From NCBI RefSeq assembly GCF_014208105.1, contig NZ_JACHMQ010000001.1, positions 7,316,001-7,380,000 on the forward strand: a stretch of 64,000 nt of DNA, read 5' to 3'. Positions 8,990 through 17,367 of the stretch are shown piece by piece. Source of the stretch: Actinomadura coerulea (GTDB lineage: Bacteria > Actinomycetota > Actinomycetes > Streptosporangiales > Streptosporangiaceae). The first letter of the stretch is position 1; the number at the start of each line of letters is the position of its first letter. The translations under genes were made by a program, and so were the position numbers. Under the pieces are notes generated by a model. It was not told where the DNA came from. It saw nothing but the letters and a program-made list of their open reading frames with translations, and did no database searches.

Positions 8990-10210
8990 ATGAAGCCCGC
9001 CGGCACGGGCCCGGCCACCGGGCGGACAGCGGAGACGCTCGGCCTGTACGCCGCCCTCGGATGCCTCGGCTACCTGCTCACCGCGCTCGGCGCGATCCTG
9101 CCCGAGCTGCGGGAGGAGCGCGGCCTGCCCCGCGTCGAGGCCGCCCTCTACCCGTCCGCCTTCGCCCTCGGGCTGGTGATCGTCGGTCTGGTCGGGCACC
9201 GCCTGGCCGCGCGGCTCGGGCGGTACGCGGTCCCGGCGGCCCTGACCGCCCTCGTCGGCGGCGCCGCCCTCCTGGCCGCCTCCGGCGAACGCCTCGGAAC
9301 GGCCGCCGGCGCCCTCGTCCTCGGACTCGGCGGAGCGGGCCTCGTCCAACTCGTCCCGACGGCCCTGCGCGCCGCGCAGGACGGTGATGGAACGATCCAA
9401 ATCGGTGAGGCCAACGCGGTGTCCAGCGCCGCGTCCGTCGTCTCCCCGATCCTCATCGGCGCCGCCCTGGCCCACGGCCTCGGCTGGCGGCCCGCTTTCG
9501 CCGCCCCGCCCCTGCTGGCCGCCGCCACCCTCCTTCTTCTCACCCGTCCGCCCCGGCCCCCGGTCCCCGTTCCCGCCGCCGCGGCCGGTGTCCGGCCATC
9601 CGGGACCGCGGGCACCGAGCCCGGCGGCAGGCCGGTCGGCGGCGAGGGAGATCGCGGCGCGGTGGGGTTCTGGGGACGGTGGACCGATCTCGTGCTGGCG
9701 GTGGGCGTGGAGTTCTGCATGGTCTTCTGGGCGGCGGACTTCCTCGGGAGCGTCAAGGGGCTGGGGTCGGGGAGCGCGGCCACGCTGTCGGCGGGATTCG
9801 TCCTCGGGATGGCCGCCGGGCGGGCGGCCGCGGGCCCGGTCGTGCGGCGCGCAGGACGGCCGGACCGGCTGCTCGCCCTCGCCACGGCCGTCGGGCTCGG
9901 CGGGTTCGCGGTGCTGTGGGCGTCGCCCGCGCCGGTCGCCGTCGCCGGGCTCGTGGTGACCGGGCTCGGGGTGGCGCTGCTGTACCCGGTGATCCTCGGG
10001 CAGGCGCTCGCCGCGCGGCCGTCCGAGCCGGTGCGGGCGGCGGCGCGGTGCGCGCTCGCGTCCGGGGTGGCGATCGGCGTCGCCCCGCTCGCGCTCGGGG
10101 CGCTCGCCGACCTCACCACCCTTCGCGCCGCCGCGCTCGTCGCGCCCGTCCTGCTGCTGGTGCTGCTGGTCCGCTGCGGACGGCGGCTCAGAACGGAAAC
10201 GGCCTGGTGA
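8990..10210 (+). CDS. MFS transporter
   Basis: 406-aa polytopic protein with about 12 predicted helices in two halves, joined by a Pro/Gly-rich cytoplasmic linker (around VPVPAAAAGVRPSGTAG). A loop LAARLGRYAVP after helix 2 is in the place of the MFS A motif. The start was placed at ATG 8990 because GGGGAGG lies six bases upstream; an upstream in-frame ATG at 8945 has no ribosome-binding site. It is probably repressed by the divergent ROK protein and may export or import a sugar-like compound (inference). Confidence 0.88.
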   Translation: MKPAGTGPATGRTAETLGLYAALGCLGYLLTALGAILPELREERGLPRVEAALYPSAFALGLVIVGLVGHRLAARLGRYAVPAALTALVGGAALLAASGERLGTAAGALVLGLGGAGLVQLVPTALRAAQDGDGTIQIGEANAVSSAASVVSPILIGAALAHGLGWRPAFAAPPLLAAATLLLLTRPPRPPVPVPAAAAGVRPSGTAGTEPGGRPVGGEGDRGAVGFWGRWTDLVLAVGVEFCMVFWAADFLGSVKGLGSGSAATLSAGFVLGMAAGRAAAGPVVRRAGRPDRLLALATAVGLGGFAVLWASPAPVAVAGLVVTGLGVALLYPVILGQALAARPSEPVRAAARCALASGVAIGVAPLALGALADLTTLRAAALVAPVLLLVLLVRCGRRLRTETAW

Positions 10211-10225
10211 CCGGGCGCCGGGAGC

Positions 10226-10876
10226 CTACTCGTCGGCGAACGAGCAGTCGGCGGGGTTGTCCGGCGGCTGGAAGTCACCGGTCGGGAGCTGCAAGGGCGC
10301 GTCCTTCACCGTGTACCCTTTCAGCCATTTCCCGAAAGGACCCGAACTGTTGGTGCTGAACGGCGCCGGCCCCACGCCCATCTGCTGGCACTGCGGGAGG
10401 ACGACGCCCCAGCTGAAGCCCATCCGGTCGAATGTGTGGCCGCGCGGAGACTGGTAGAACGTCAGGTTCGCGCGCTTCTGGTTCGGCGGAACGCCGTTCT
10501 CGTCCTGCCGGATCCCCGACACGACCGCGACCGGGCCGGACGCCATCACGTAGTCGACCTTGATCGAGCCCCAGTGGTGCTTCGACGGCCCTCCGGGCTC
10601 GTCCGGCGCGTAATGGTCGAACTTCACCGTGCCGCGCGCCGCGCCCATGACCATCTTGCCGTTGACGAACTTCCACGGACCGCCGTGCGCGTCCACGACG
10701 AACCGCCGGTACGGGTACTCGGGATCGCCCGGGTACTTCAGCCACGCGTCCCCGGTCACGTGGGCCTCCTTCGGGAGCGGCCCCTTGTCCTGCGCCATCG
10801 CGCTGCCGGTGCCGACCGCCCCGGCCGCGCAGAGCACGGCCATTCCGGCGACCACGGCACGCCTTTTCCGTGACAT
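10226..10876 (-). CDS. Secreted protein, unknown function
   Basis: 216 aa with a clear signal peptide: basic MSRKRRAVVAG, hydrophobic core, and a cleavage-like AMAQ at ~31. The mature part is rich in aromatic and Gly/Pro residues (WLKYPGDPEYPYRRFVVDAHGG) and probably beta-rich. The start ATG 10876 is preceded by GGGGAATCC. It is convergent with the MFS gene (15 bp). No enzyme motif is recognised. Confidence 0.75.
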   Translation of the reverse strand: MSRKRRAVVAGMAVLCAAGAVGTGSAMAQDKGPLPKEAHVTGDAWLKYPGDPEYPYRRFVVDAHGGPWKFVNGKMVMGAARGTVKFDHYAPDEPGGPSKHHWGSIKVDYVMASGPVAVVSGIRQDENGVPPNQKRANLTFYQSPRGHTFDRMGFSWGVVLPQCQQMGVGPAPFSTNSSGPFGKWLKGYTVKDAPLQLPTGDFQPPDNPADCSFADE

Positions 10877-10988
10877 GCGGATTCCCCTTTTCCGCGGGCG
10901 TCCCTGGCCCGCCTCCACACGTTCTCAGCGCATGCCCGGGCCGTCCTTCCCCCGTACGGGCGATGCCGCTCGCCCGTACGGTGGAATG

Positions 10989-11369
10989 TCAGCTCACTTT
11001 GCCGCGGACGTAGACCCACCTGCCGTCGTGCCGCACGAACCGGCTGACCTCGTGCATTTCTCCGGGCTCCGTTCCCGCCAGGTAATGGGCGCGGAACTCC
11101 ACGAGGCCCCTGTCGTCCTCCGGTCCGCCGCCCTCGGTGCGGACGACCTCAAGCCGCGTCCAGCGCGTGCCGTCGTCGAACCCGATCCGCTCCGGACGGG
11201 TCGCCGGATGCCAGGTCGCGAGCAGGTACGCCTCGTCCTCCACCGCGAACGCGCTGAACCGCGACCGCATCAACCGGACGGCCGTCTCGGCCGTCTCCTC
11301 ACCCCGGTGCAACGGGCCGCAGCAATCCCGATACCGGGAGCCGACCCCGCACGGACATCTTTTCGCCAC
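10989..11369 (-). CDS. YchJ/UPF0225-like SEC-C zinc-binding protein
   Basis: 126 aa. The N-terminal SEC-C-type motif (CPCGVGSRYRDCCGPLH) is followed by the YchJ core (AVRLMRSRFSAFAVEDEAYLLATWHP) and a C-terminal beta region (GLVEFRAHYL..EMHEVSRFVRHDGRWVYVRG). This is the normal arrangement and length of the family. The GTG start at 11369 places the zinc motif at residue ~5, as in relatives. The function is not established; the fold is NTF2-like. Confidence 0.9.
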   Translation of the reverse strand: MAKRCPCGVGSRYRDCCGPLHRGEETAETAVRLMRSRFSAFAVEDEAYLLATWHPATRPERIGFDDGTRWTRLEVVRTEGGGPEDDRGLVEFRAHYLAGTEPGEMHEVSRFVRHDGRWVYVRGKVS

Positions 11370-11512
11370 CGTCCGATTCTGCCTTGCGAAACGGTACCGG
11401 CGCGCCGGCGACGAGCCTGCGCCCTGGCCCGGCGGCCCGCCGACGTCCGGTACGAGGCCGGAGCGCAGGGCGCGTGGGCGAGGCGGTTGGGGCGGCATCG
11501 TCTCCGCCCGGC

Positions 11513-12031
11513 TCAGTCCAGCAGCAGGCCCATGTAGTACTCGTTGATCCGGTGCCCCTGGACGTCCAGCGCCGCGCGCCGGAGCCCTTCCACCTGGAAA
11601 CCGCAATTCAGGTAAAGGGCAAGGGCGTGGCGATTCTGCTCCATGACGGTAAGTTCCAGACGTCGCATCCCGCGCGTCCGCGCCTCCCGCAGCGCCGCCT
11701 TCAGCAGGGCCCCGCCCAGCCCCCGTCCGCCGTGGCCGGACCGCACCCCGGCGACCACGTAGCCGGTGCGCCGGGCCCGGGCGAAGGGCAGCACCGACAC
11801 GTCGACGTAGCCCACCGCCGCCGGCCCGTCCAGCGCCATGACCAGGTACGACAGGTCGCGGCCTTCGGCGCGGGCGGCCAGGCGCAGCTTCAGCGGTTCG
11901 AGGTCCGGCTCCCGCTCGCCGGGCTCCAGAAGCATGAACTCCGTCTCGTTGTCCAGAATGTGCTGCAATTCCACCAAGGCGGACGCATCTCCCGGACGCC
12001 CCAGCCGGATCACCGGATCAGTAGCCGTCAC
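11513..12031 (-). CDS. GNAT family N-acetyltransferase
   Basis: 172 aa from the GTG at 12031 (an in-frame ATG at 12064 would add 11 residues). The acetyl-CoA binding motif A is VVAGVRSGHGGRGLGGALL, with the following helix RRLELTVMEQNRHALALYLNCGF and a terminal INEYYMGLLLD. It is closest in look to ribosomal-protein or small-molecule N-acetyltransferases. The substrate is unknown. The GTG was preferred because the family usually begins directly with the first beta strand (DPVIRLGRPGD). Confidence 0.87.
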   Translation of the reverse strand: MTATDPVIRLGRPGDASALVELQHILDNETEFMLLEPGEREPDLEPLKLRLAARAEGRDLSYLVMALDGPAAVGYVDVSVLPFARARRTGYVVAGVRSGHGGRGLGGALLKAALREARTRGMRRLELTVMEQNRHALALYLNCGFQVEGLRRAALDVQGHRINEYYMGLLLD

Positions 12032-12383
12032 GCCCCCAGTGTGCCAGATGGAAATACCCGCCATTTCAAACTAAACGCCACAACCACTCCCTGGTCCCGC
12101 AAGAAAAGAGCCCTCGTCCGGTAACGACATCGCCCATGCTCATTACCATTCCCGTGTCCGGCCGCCTGCGCGGGCGGCGGAACGCGCGCCGTCCGGCCTG
12201 CCGGCGGCGGTGACGACTCAGGCTCCGGGGCGCCCGGCGACACCGTCCACCCGCTGGACACCACTGAGAGGGCCCGGCGGCCGCCGGGCCCTCTCCGCTT
12301 CGTTTCCGCCCGGCGCCTCCGGCGCGGGGGGGCGGGGACACGTGTGTGTCCTTCCGGGAGGCCGTGGGGTGGGACCGTCGCGA
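12032..12383. other. Intergenic region without recognised gene
   Basis: It holds the lcp-side hairpin (12266-12295) and an imperfect inverted repeat (GGTAACG ... CATTACC, 12119-12147). A 25-codon minus-strand reading frame starting at about 12140 has no ribosome-binding site and no recognisable product. Confidence 0.4.
12266..12295. terminator. Perfect hairpin downstream of lcp
   Basis: GAGAGGGCCCGGCG and its exact complement are separated by two bases, giving a 14-bp stem 90 bp beyond the lcp stop. There is no strong T-run, as is common for actinomycete terminators. Confidence 0.6.
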
Positions 12384-13625
12384 TCAGTAGTTCGGGTTGT
12401 TGGCCGTGGGGATCTGGATGCTGATCGGGAGGTTGCCCCCGGACAGGAAGAGCAGGGTCCCCAGGCGGATGATCTCGTCGAAGGCCCAGTAGATCTGCAG
12501 CAGGCCGGGGGGAGCGTCCGTGATCTTGAGCAGGCCCTCCTTGATGGCGACGAAGGTCGGCCAGAAGGCCTCGAAGGCCGGGTCCCACAACGGCTCGCGC
12601 GGGATCTGCAGCCAGCCGCAGATCTGGTCGCCGAGCATGTAGCGGGTGAGCGCGCCGAGGATGTGCGTGGTGAGGATGCCGCCGTCGATGGTGACGCCGA
12701 GGTGGAGCAGGATGTCGGCCAGCTTGACGCCCTCGGGGGTCGGGGCGAGGACCGGGTCGAGGACCTGCGCGGCCTGCGCGTTGGCCTCGTCCCACGAGTT
12801 GGGGATGTACTCGTCCAGGATGCCGAGCATGTGCGCGGTCAGCTGCCAGGAGTGCAGGAACGCCGCGGACTCGTCGGCGGGGATCGGGACCTTCCACCTG
12901 GTCAGCTGCTTCATGACCGTGGTGGGAAGGCTGTGCCAGGTGACCATCATGTCCGCCTGGCTGATCGGGATCTGCTCGTCGGCGACCTTGGACCAGTACG
13001 GGGACTGCGGCAGCAGGTGGCGCACGCCCGCGTGGGCCAGCCGCGTCTTGACGCAGGTGACGATCATCTCGCCGTCGGGCAGGAACGCGTTCCTGGTGCC
13101 GATGTCGTAGCCGAGCTTGGCGGTCTTGGTGATGCGGTCCCTCATGTCCGCGCCGCCCTTGGAGTAGTAGACCGCGCGCGCCTCGTGGGGGATGACCGTG
13201 CTCATCATCCCGCTGGCGAAGCCGTAGCTGACGCCGAGGTAGGTGCCCCGCTTCTGGTTGAACTTGAACGCGGTGGCGAGCTTCGTCTGGTCGGCCCACG
13301 ACGGCAGTCGGCGGGCCTTCTCGATGAACTGCTTCAGGTCCGCCGGCAGCCCGGCCGGCAGCGCCTGGCCGTTCTTGGTCCACGTCTTGAGCAGCTGGTT
13401 GACCTTCGGGACGTCGCCCCGGTCGATCAGCGAGGCGACGAGCGGGTCGGCCTCCTCGTCCCAGACCCACCGCGGGTCGACGCCCTTGCCGGCGCCCACG
13501 ACCGACCCCGTGGGCGACCACGTCCACAGCGGTCTGGCCTGTGCGGGCGCCGCGACGCTCAGCGCCCCGAGCGCCCCGAGCACCCCGCCCGTCATCAGCA
13601 CGTTGCGCCTGCTGGGTTGTTCCAT
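12384..13625 (-). CDS. lcp: Latex-clearing protein (Lcp), rubber oxygenase
   Basis: 413-aa secreted b-type heme dioxygenase of the DUF2236 family that cleaves cis-1,4-polyisoprene (rubber) into oligo-isoprenoids. A twin-arginine signal peptide (SRRNVLMTGG, cleavage near AQA-RP at ~30) predicts Tat export. The residues known from Streptomyces sp. K30 Lcp fall at the same numbers here: E148 (HEAR), R164, K167 and T168 (DRITKTAK), and heme ligand H198 (RLAHAGVRH). The downstream HLLPQSPYWS segment is also typical. It is divergent from a TetR gene with a palindromic operator between them, an arrangement known for lcp loci. The start is ATG 13625 after a GAGGGAAAGG site. Cytoplasmic enzymes for using the products are not in the window. 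Confidence 0.88.
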   Translation of the reverse strand: MEQPSRRNVLMTGGVLGALGALSVAAPAQARPLWTWSPTGSVVGAGKGVDPRWVWDEEADPLVASLIDRGDVPKVNQLLKTWTKNGQALPAGLPADLKQFIEKARRLPSWADQTKLATAFKFNQKRGTYLGVSYGFASGMMSTVIPHEARAVYYSKGGADMRDRITKTAKLGYDIGTRNAFLPDGEMIVTCVKTRLAHAGVRHLLPQSPYWSKVADEQIPISQADMMVTWHSLPTTVMKQLTRWKVPIPADESAAFLHSWQLTAHMLGILDEYIPNSWDEANAQAAQVLDPVLAPTPEGVKLADILLHLGVTIDGGILTTHILGALTRYMLGDQICGWLQIPREPLWDPAFEAFWPTFVAIKEGLLKITDAPPGLLQIYWAFDEIIRLGTLLFLSGGNLPISIQIPTANNPNY

Positions 13626-13654
13626 GCCTTTCCCTCCTCGGGCCGACGAGGACT

Positions 13655-13693
13655 CCTGATACGATGAAACACATTGTGCTTCTGCGTATCAGG
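13655..13693. promoter_or_regulatory. 39-bp near-palindromic operator, lcp/TetR
   Basis: Outer arms CCTGATACG (13655-13663) and CGTATCAGG (13685-13693) share one centre (13674) with inner arms GAA.CACA and TGTG.TTC (13666-13682). Only three of the 19 symmetric base pairs fail. It lies 30 bp upstream of the lcp start and 97 bp upstream of the TetR start, so binding could control both. Confidence 0.75.
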
Positions 13694-13789
13694 GTCTGGC
13701 ATCATGAGAGCACACAGTGGCGCCCGTCACAAGACCCTTCGTGACGTACATGGACGATTCGGGCAGAATCGGTGTCTCGGGAGGGGATC

Positions 13790-14479
13790 GTGGAACCTGT
13801 GCTGTCGTTCCTCATGGAGTCGTCGGACTCGGGGTCGCTGCTGGACAGCGTGTACGTCGAGGCGGTCGAACAGGTCGGCGACGTGGACGAGACCCGGTCG
13901 CGCGTCCTCGACGCGGCCTACGCGCAGTTCTGCCGGATGGGCATCCAGCGCTCCACGATGGACGACGTTGCCCGGCGGGCAGGCGTCTCGCGGATCACCG
14001 TCTACCGGCGGTTCGCCACGAAGGACGCCCTGGTGGAACAGGTGGTGCGGCGGGAGTTCCGCCGCTATTTCGACCAGTTCCTCATCGACATCCGGCAGGC
14101 CGAGACGGCCGCCGACCGGGTGGTCCTCGGCTTCGTGAGCTCGCTGCGCGCCATCCGGCGCAACCCCCTGATCGGCGGCCTGATCGCCACGGAACCGGAC
14201 CTGCTCCTGCCGTCCCTGACCGGTGACGGAGGCCGGACCCTCGCCACCGTGCGGCGGTTCGTGGCCGACCAGCTCCGCCGCGAGCAGCGCGCGGGCAACG
14301 TGTCGGACGACCTGGACATCGATTTCGTGGCCGAGATGATGGTCCGGATATCGGGCTCGCTCCTGGCCGTCCCCAGCCACATCATCGACCTCGACGACGA
14401 CGCCCGGCTGGCCGCCCTGGCCCACCGCTTCCTCGTCCCCATGCTGGAACCGAGAGAACCCCGCCTCGACCGCCCCTGA
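13790..14479 (+). CDS. TetR family regulator (candidate LcpR)
   Basis: 229 aa. The HTH region is RSRVLDAAYAQFCRMGIQRS followed by TMDDVARRAGVSRITVYRRF at ~40-80, and the C-terminal all-helical ligand-binding domain is of the size typical for TetR. The GTG start at 13790 is preceded by GGGAGGGG; another GTG six codons upstream has no better site. The ~30 residues before the HTH are longer than usual. The divergent position relative to lcp makes it the likely repressor of rubber oxygenase expression. Confidence 0.88.
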   Translation: MEPVLSFLMESSDSGSLLDSVYVEAVEQVGDVDETRSRVLDAAYAQFCRMGIQRSTMDDVARRAGVSRITVYRRFATKDALVEQVVRREFRRYFDQFLIDIRQAETAADRVVLGFVSSLRAIRRNPLIGGLIATEPDLLLPSLTGDGGRTLATVRRFVADQLRREQRAGNVSDDLDIDFVAEMMVRISGSLLAVPSHIIDLDDDARLAALAHRFLVPMLEPREPRLDRP

Positions 14480-14805
14480 CCTGCCAGGGTGCGCGGCCAC
14501 CCCTCCTGTGCGGCGGATGTCCCCGCGAGCACCCTTCCGTCGCCGCCCTGGAAAAGCGCCCGCAACGCCGCCATGGCGAACCCGCCTGTTCCCCGGTCCC
14601 GGCGGTACGTCAGCACGCGTGAAAAAGTCCCCGATATGCGACTCTGAATGGCGAGGCGCAGGGTTTTGTGATATGTGGCTGATGTGCGCCCACAAAGGGG
14701 AAGAAGCTTGACGGCGAAACCTTGACGTCGGATATCAAATCGGTACTATGACCTTTACGGCAAAGGCCGTGAAGAACACAAAAACAAGACAGGAAGTGTG
14801 TCGCA
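14480..14805. other. Intergenic region, promoter only
   Basis: 326 bp between the TetR stop and the next gene. The last 90 bp are noticeably AT-richer and carry the promoter listed separately; nothing else is recognised. Confidence 0.4.
14722..14749 (+). promoter_or_regulatory. Sigma-70 type promoter
   Basis: TTGACG (-35, 14722-14727), 16-bp spacer, TACTAT (-10, 14744-14749). It lies 56 bp upstream of the start of the 432-aa orphan gene and is one of the best vegetative promoter matches in the window. Confidence 0.65.
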
Positions 14806-16104
14806 ATGGCGGCTTGCTTGAACAAACGAGACAGGAAAGAACGTGAGACCTCTCTGAGGTCGATCCTCAACACCGAAGGGCTCTTCCGGTTCGCGTCGGC
14901 GGCCGAACGGGACACCGTGGCGTCGGCCCTGCGCGACGCGTACGACGCCGCGTGGGTGACGATCGCGCCGTTCTACGTCCGGGCCGTGCACCGCATGCTC
15001 GGAGACATCCGGGCGGCGGCCGCGAGCGGCGCGACCCTCGCATCGGTCGGCCGCGACGGCGAGAACTGCCGCATGATCGTCCTCGCCTTCGAGCCGGGGC
15101 TGGACATCGTCGATCTCCCCCTCAACCGGAGCATCGTCAGGAGCGCACTGGCGGACCTGAAGCACAACCACGGCAGGACCTTCCCCGAACTGGACGCCAT
15201 GCTCGGGACGATGGCGTGGCCGGACCCCTCCCCCGAAGAGATCGCCGACGCCGCTCGGAACCTGACGACGCTCCTGCGTCGGCTGGGCCTGCCCGTCGAC
15301 GAGCCCGAACCGCGGCAGGACGTCGTCCTGCTCGACAACGGAATGCGCGGTACGGCCCGCGCGGCCCTGAAGCAGATGTACTGGCCGCTTGCCAGGGGAA
15401 CCCTGGTGCGCGGACTGTACCTGTTCCGGGCGGCGGCGCACCACGACCCGAACCCGGACGCGGACCGGGGGTACCTGTTCGACCTCGACGCCGAGAGCGG
15501 CAAAGGCGGCAAGAACCTCCTCGTGCTGCCGGACGACCCGGACCTGGAGGGTCTGACCTTCCGGGCGAACGACGCGCTCGTGCTGATCGAGGTCCTGACC
15601 AGCGGACCGAAGACGACACCCGAGGGGATCGACGTCCAGGGCCGTCCCGTGCAGGGGCTGTTCAGGGACGAGCCGCCCGCGAAGGGGATCAACCCGGTGC
15701 ACCGGTCCGCCCGCTACACCGGCCCCCGGGTCTGCGAGGGCGTGCTGCGCGCCGTCCGCGAGGCGATCGGAAATCACGCGCGCTTCGCGGCCCGTCGCGA
15801 ACGCGAGGGCGCGGACGTTCAGGAACTGCTGCGTCCCGGTCACGAGCGAATGGTGCAGAACACTCGGGATTGGATCGCGGGGAACCTGGATGCCATGCAC
15901 CCGGGTCTTCGCGAACTCGCCGTCACGTACTGCTGGCGGACGGCTCAATCGCACGCGAACGTCAAACTCGCCGACGCCATCGACGCTGCCGGCCTGTCCG
16001 CCGAAACCGCGCGGACCGTCTGGACGGAGTTCGACGGACTTCGGGATGACACGGCCAAGGAGGAGTTCATCGAAAGGTTGGCCGGTTCGCCGCGAGAAAG
16101 CTGA
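14806..16104 (+). CDS. Orphan 432-aa protein, unknown function
   Basis: Not recognised with confidence. A charged N-terminus (NKRDRKERET) leads into a long mainly helical protein. Notable segments are SVGRDGENCRMIVLAFEP at ~80-98 and a VVLLDNGMRGTARAALKQMY stretch near 180. The latter pair (a RDG-type motif, then DxGxxGT) resembles what is seen in some HAD-like proteins, but the classical DxDxT catalytic motif is absent. The start ATG 14806 follows AGGAAG. It is a single gene with its own strong promoter and a strong terminator after it (16185-16220). The first ~30 codons are less GC-rich than the rest. Confidence 0.75.
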   Translation: MAACLNKRDRKERETSLRSILNTEGLFRFASAAERDTVASALRDAYDAAWVTIAPFYVRAVHRMLGDIRAAAASGATLASVGRDGENCRMIVLAFEPGLDIVDLPLNRSIVRSALADLKHNHGRTFPELDAMLGTMAWPDPSPEEIADAARNLTTLLRRLGLPVDEPEPRQDVVLLDNGMRGTARAALKQMYWPLARGTLVRGLYLFRAAAHHDPNPDADRGYLFDLDAESGKGGKNLLVLPDDPDLEGLTFRANDALVLIEVLTSGPKTTPEGIDVQGRPVQGLFRDEPPAKGINPVHRSARYTGPRVCEGVLRAVREAIGNHARFAARREREGADVQELLRPGHERMVQNTRDWIAGNLDAMHPGLRELAVTYCWRTAQSHANVKLADAIDAAGLSAETARTVWTEFDGLRDDTAKEEFIERLAGSPRES

Positions 16105-16184
16105 CCGTGCGGCGGTCTCACGGCCAGGAATGACCCGGCCCGGCCCGGCTTAGGCTCGGCCCGGGCACTCAACCCATCCACCCG

Positions 16185-16220
16185 AAGGCCGGGCGGCGCA
16201 CTCGCGCGCCGCCCGGCCTT
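16185..16220 (+). terminator. Strong hairpin terminator
   Basis: AAGGCCGGGCGGCGC (16185-16199) pairs perfectly with 16206-16220 around a 6-nt loop. The 15-bp stem ends in TT then TCCCC. It is 80 bp after the orphan gene. Confidence 0.8.
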
Positions 16221-16425
16221 TCCCCATTGTCCGAGGCTGGTACGAATCCGAATTCGTGACCGAGGGCCGGATCGGCTACTCGCTTCGGCCGACTCGGCGG
16301 CGCTCTCGGACCGGGACCGCCACTCGATAACACGTGCCGGTGAGCCTGACGGTCCCGGCCGACCCTTCCGACCGTTCCACGAGTGGCCGCTTCCGCCGTT
16401 CACGAGTGGCCGTCCACCGGCGGTC

Positions 16426-16450
16426 TCACATCGCCGTGCAGGCGATGTGA
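16426..16450. repeat. Perfect 10-bp inverted repeat
   Basis: TCACATCGCC, five-base gap, GGCGATGTGA. It is 130 bp upstream of the small gene at 16580 and could be an operator or RNA hairpin in its leader. Confidence 0.55.
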
Positions 16451-16579
16451 CTCAGCTCGCCCCGCCGGCTCGGTGTTGCCTTCCGGCTTCGACTCCGTAC
16501 GGTCTTGATCAAGTCCTGCTCAGCGGGGCCCCTGCCTAGTGCAGCACGTGACCAAAGCCCGAAAGGCTGGGTAATCATC

Positions 16580-16981
16580 ATGAACCCGACCAACGACCGC
16601 CGTCTCGTGACCTCCCGTCCCGGGGCCGGTCTCCCCCCCGTCCGCTACGCCGGGCCCGCCATCACCCGGGGCGGCTTCCCCAGGGTCGGCTTCACCGAGC
16701 TCGCCCTGGTGAAGCTGGTCGTGGTGGAGTACGACGCGGTGTGGATCCCCGTGCTGGACCTCGCCACGTTGCGCGTCACCGTGGTGAGGTTCCTCGTGGC
16801 GCGGGTCACCGTGCGGCGGGTCGCCATCCTGCGGACCACCGTCGTGGAGTACACGTCGGCGGGCTGCTTCCTGCGGGAGTACGTCATGCTGAAGTACCTC
16901 CAGGAGGAGTACACCCCGTACGGGTACGACTGGGCGGAGCACACCGCTCTGGCCTCCGCGGTGGCGTGGCGAGCGTGGTAA
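16580..16981 (+). CDS. Small beta-rich orphan protein (133 aa)
   Basis: Codon third positions are almost all G or C, which supports coding. The centre alternates hydrophobic and basic residues in short near-repeats (VKLVVVEYD, TLRVTVVRFL, ARVTVRRVAIL, RTTVVEYT). The C-terminus is aromatic (YLQEEYTPYGYDWAEH) and ends in AWRAW. There is no signal peptide and no known motif. The start at ATG 16580 was chosen as the first Met after GGGTAATCATC. The strand-like repeats could build a small solenoid or amyloid-like array (speculative). Confidence 0.55.
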   Translation: MNPTNDRRLVTSRPGAGLPPVRYAGPAITRGGFPRVGFTELALVKLVVVEYDAVWIPVLDLATLRVTVVRFLVARVTVRRVAILRTTVVEYTSAGCFLREYVMLKYLQEEYTPYGYDWAEHTALASAVAWRAW

Positions 16982-17367
16982 TCGCGCCGTAGGCCCCTGG
17001 CCTGCGCGGTTCCATCGTCAGAAGCACCAGGAAGAGGACGCCGCCACGGCGCCCCCTTCCACGGCCCCGGCGTGAAGCCGGCGGTCGACTGAAACCCTCG
17101 GCTCCGTCGAACCGGGCCGATTTCTCACCTGAAGCGCACCGTCCTGCATTGTGCGCTTTCCACAAAGCGGCCCTTCTCCTTTGGGAGAAGGGCCGCTTTC
17201 GTTGGGAGATGAGTGCGCGACGTGCGATCGCCGAGGACTCGGGAGGACGCCTGAACAGCACCAGCGCGGAGACGGCGACCGGCACCGGGCCGCGCCGACC
17301 TCAGACCCACAGATGTCCGCCAGGCGCACACGCGTCGGCCAAAGGCCCTTGGCGGTGGCAGGAAAAG
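16982..17367. other. Intergenic region, terminator only
   Basis: 386 bp between the small orphan gene and tRNA-Arg. It contains the bidirectional terminator 17164-17199; no gene is recognised. Confidence 0.4.
17164..17199. terminator. Perfect 16-bp hairpin, likely bidirectional
   Basis: AAAGCGGCCCTTCTCC, loop TTTG, exact complement ending in TTT. It lies ~170 bp downstream of tRNA-Arg on its strand and ~180 bp downstream of the small gene, so it can end both transcripts. Confidence 0.8.

Larger units (their letters stand above)
16105..16579. other. Intergenic region with repeats
   Basis: 475 bp holding a terminator (16185-16220), a 12-bp direct repeat CACGAGTGGCCG (16378-16389 and 16401-16412, 23 bp apart) and an inverted repeat (16426-16450). 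No gene is recognised. Confidence 0.5.

Noticed and set aside
12064..12140. Possible 25-codon peptide near GGTAATGAG
   Set aside because: No ribosome-binding site, no family similarity, and it overlaps an inverted repeat.
12028..13674. A 548-codon open frame on the minus strand overlapping lcp
   Set aside because: Shadow of lcp in another frame; lcp has the signal peptide and catalytic residues.
16520..16942. Minus-strand His/Asp/Gly-rich 140-codon frame
   Set aside because: Antisense reading of the small gene at 16580; codon bias favours the plus strand.
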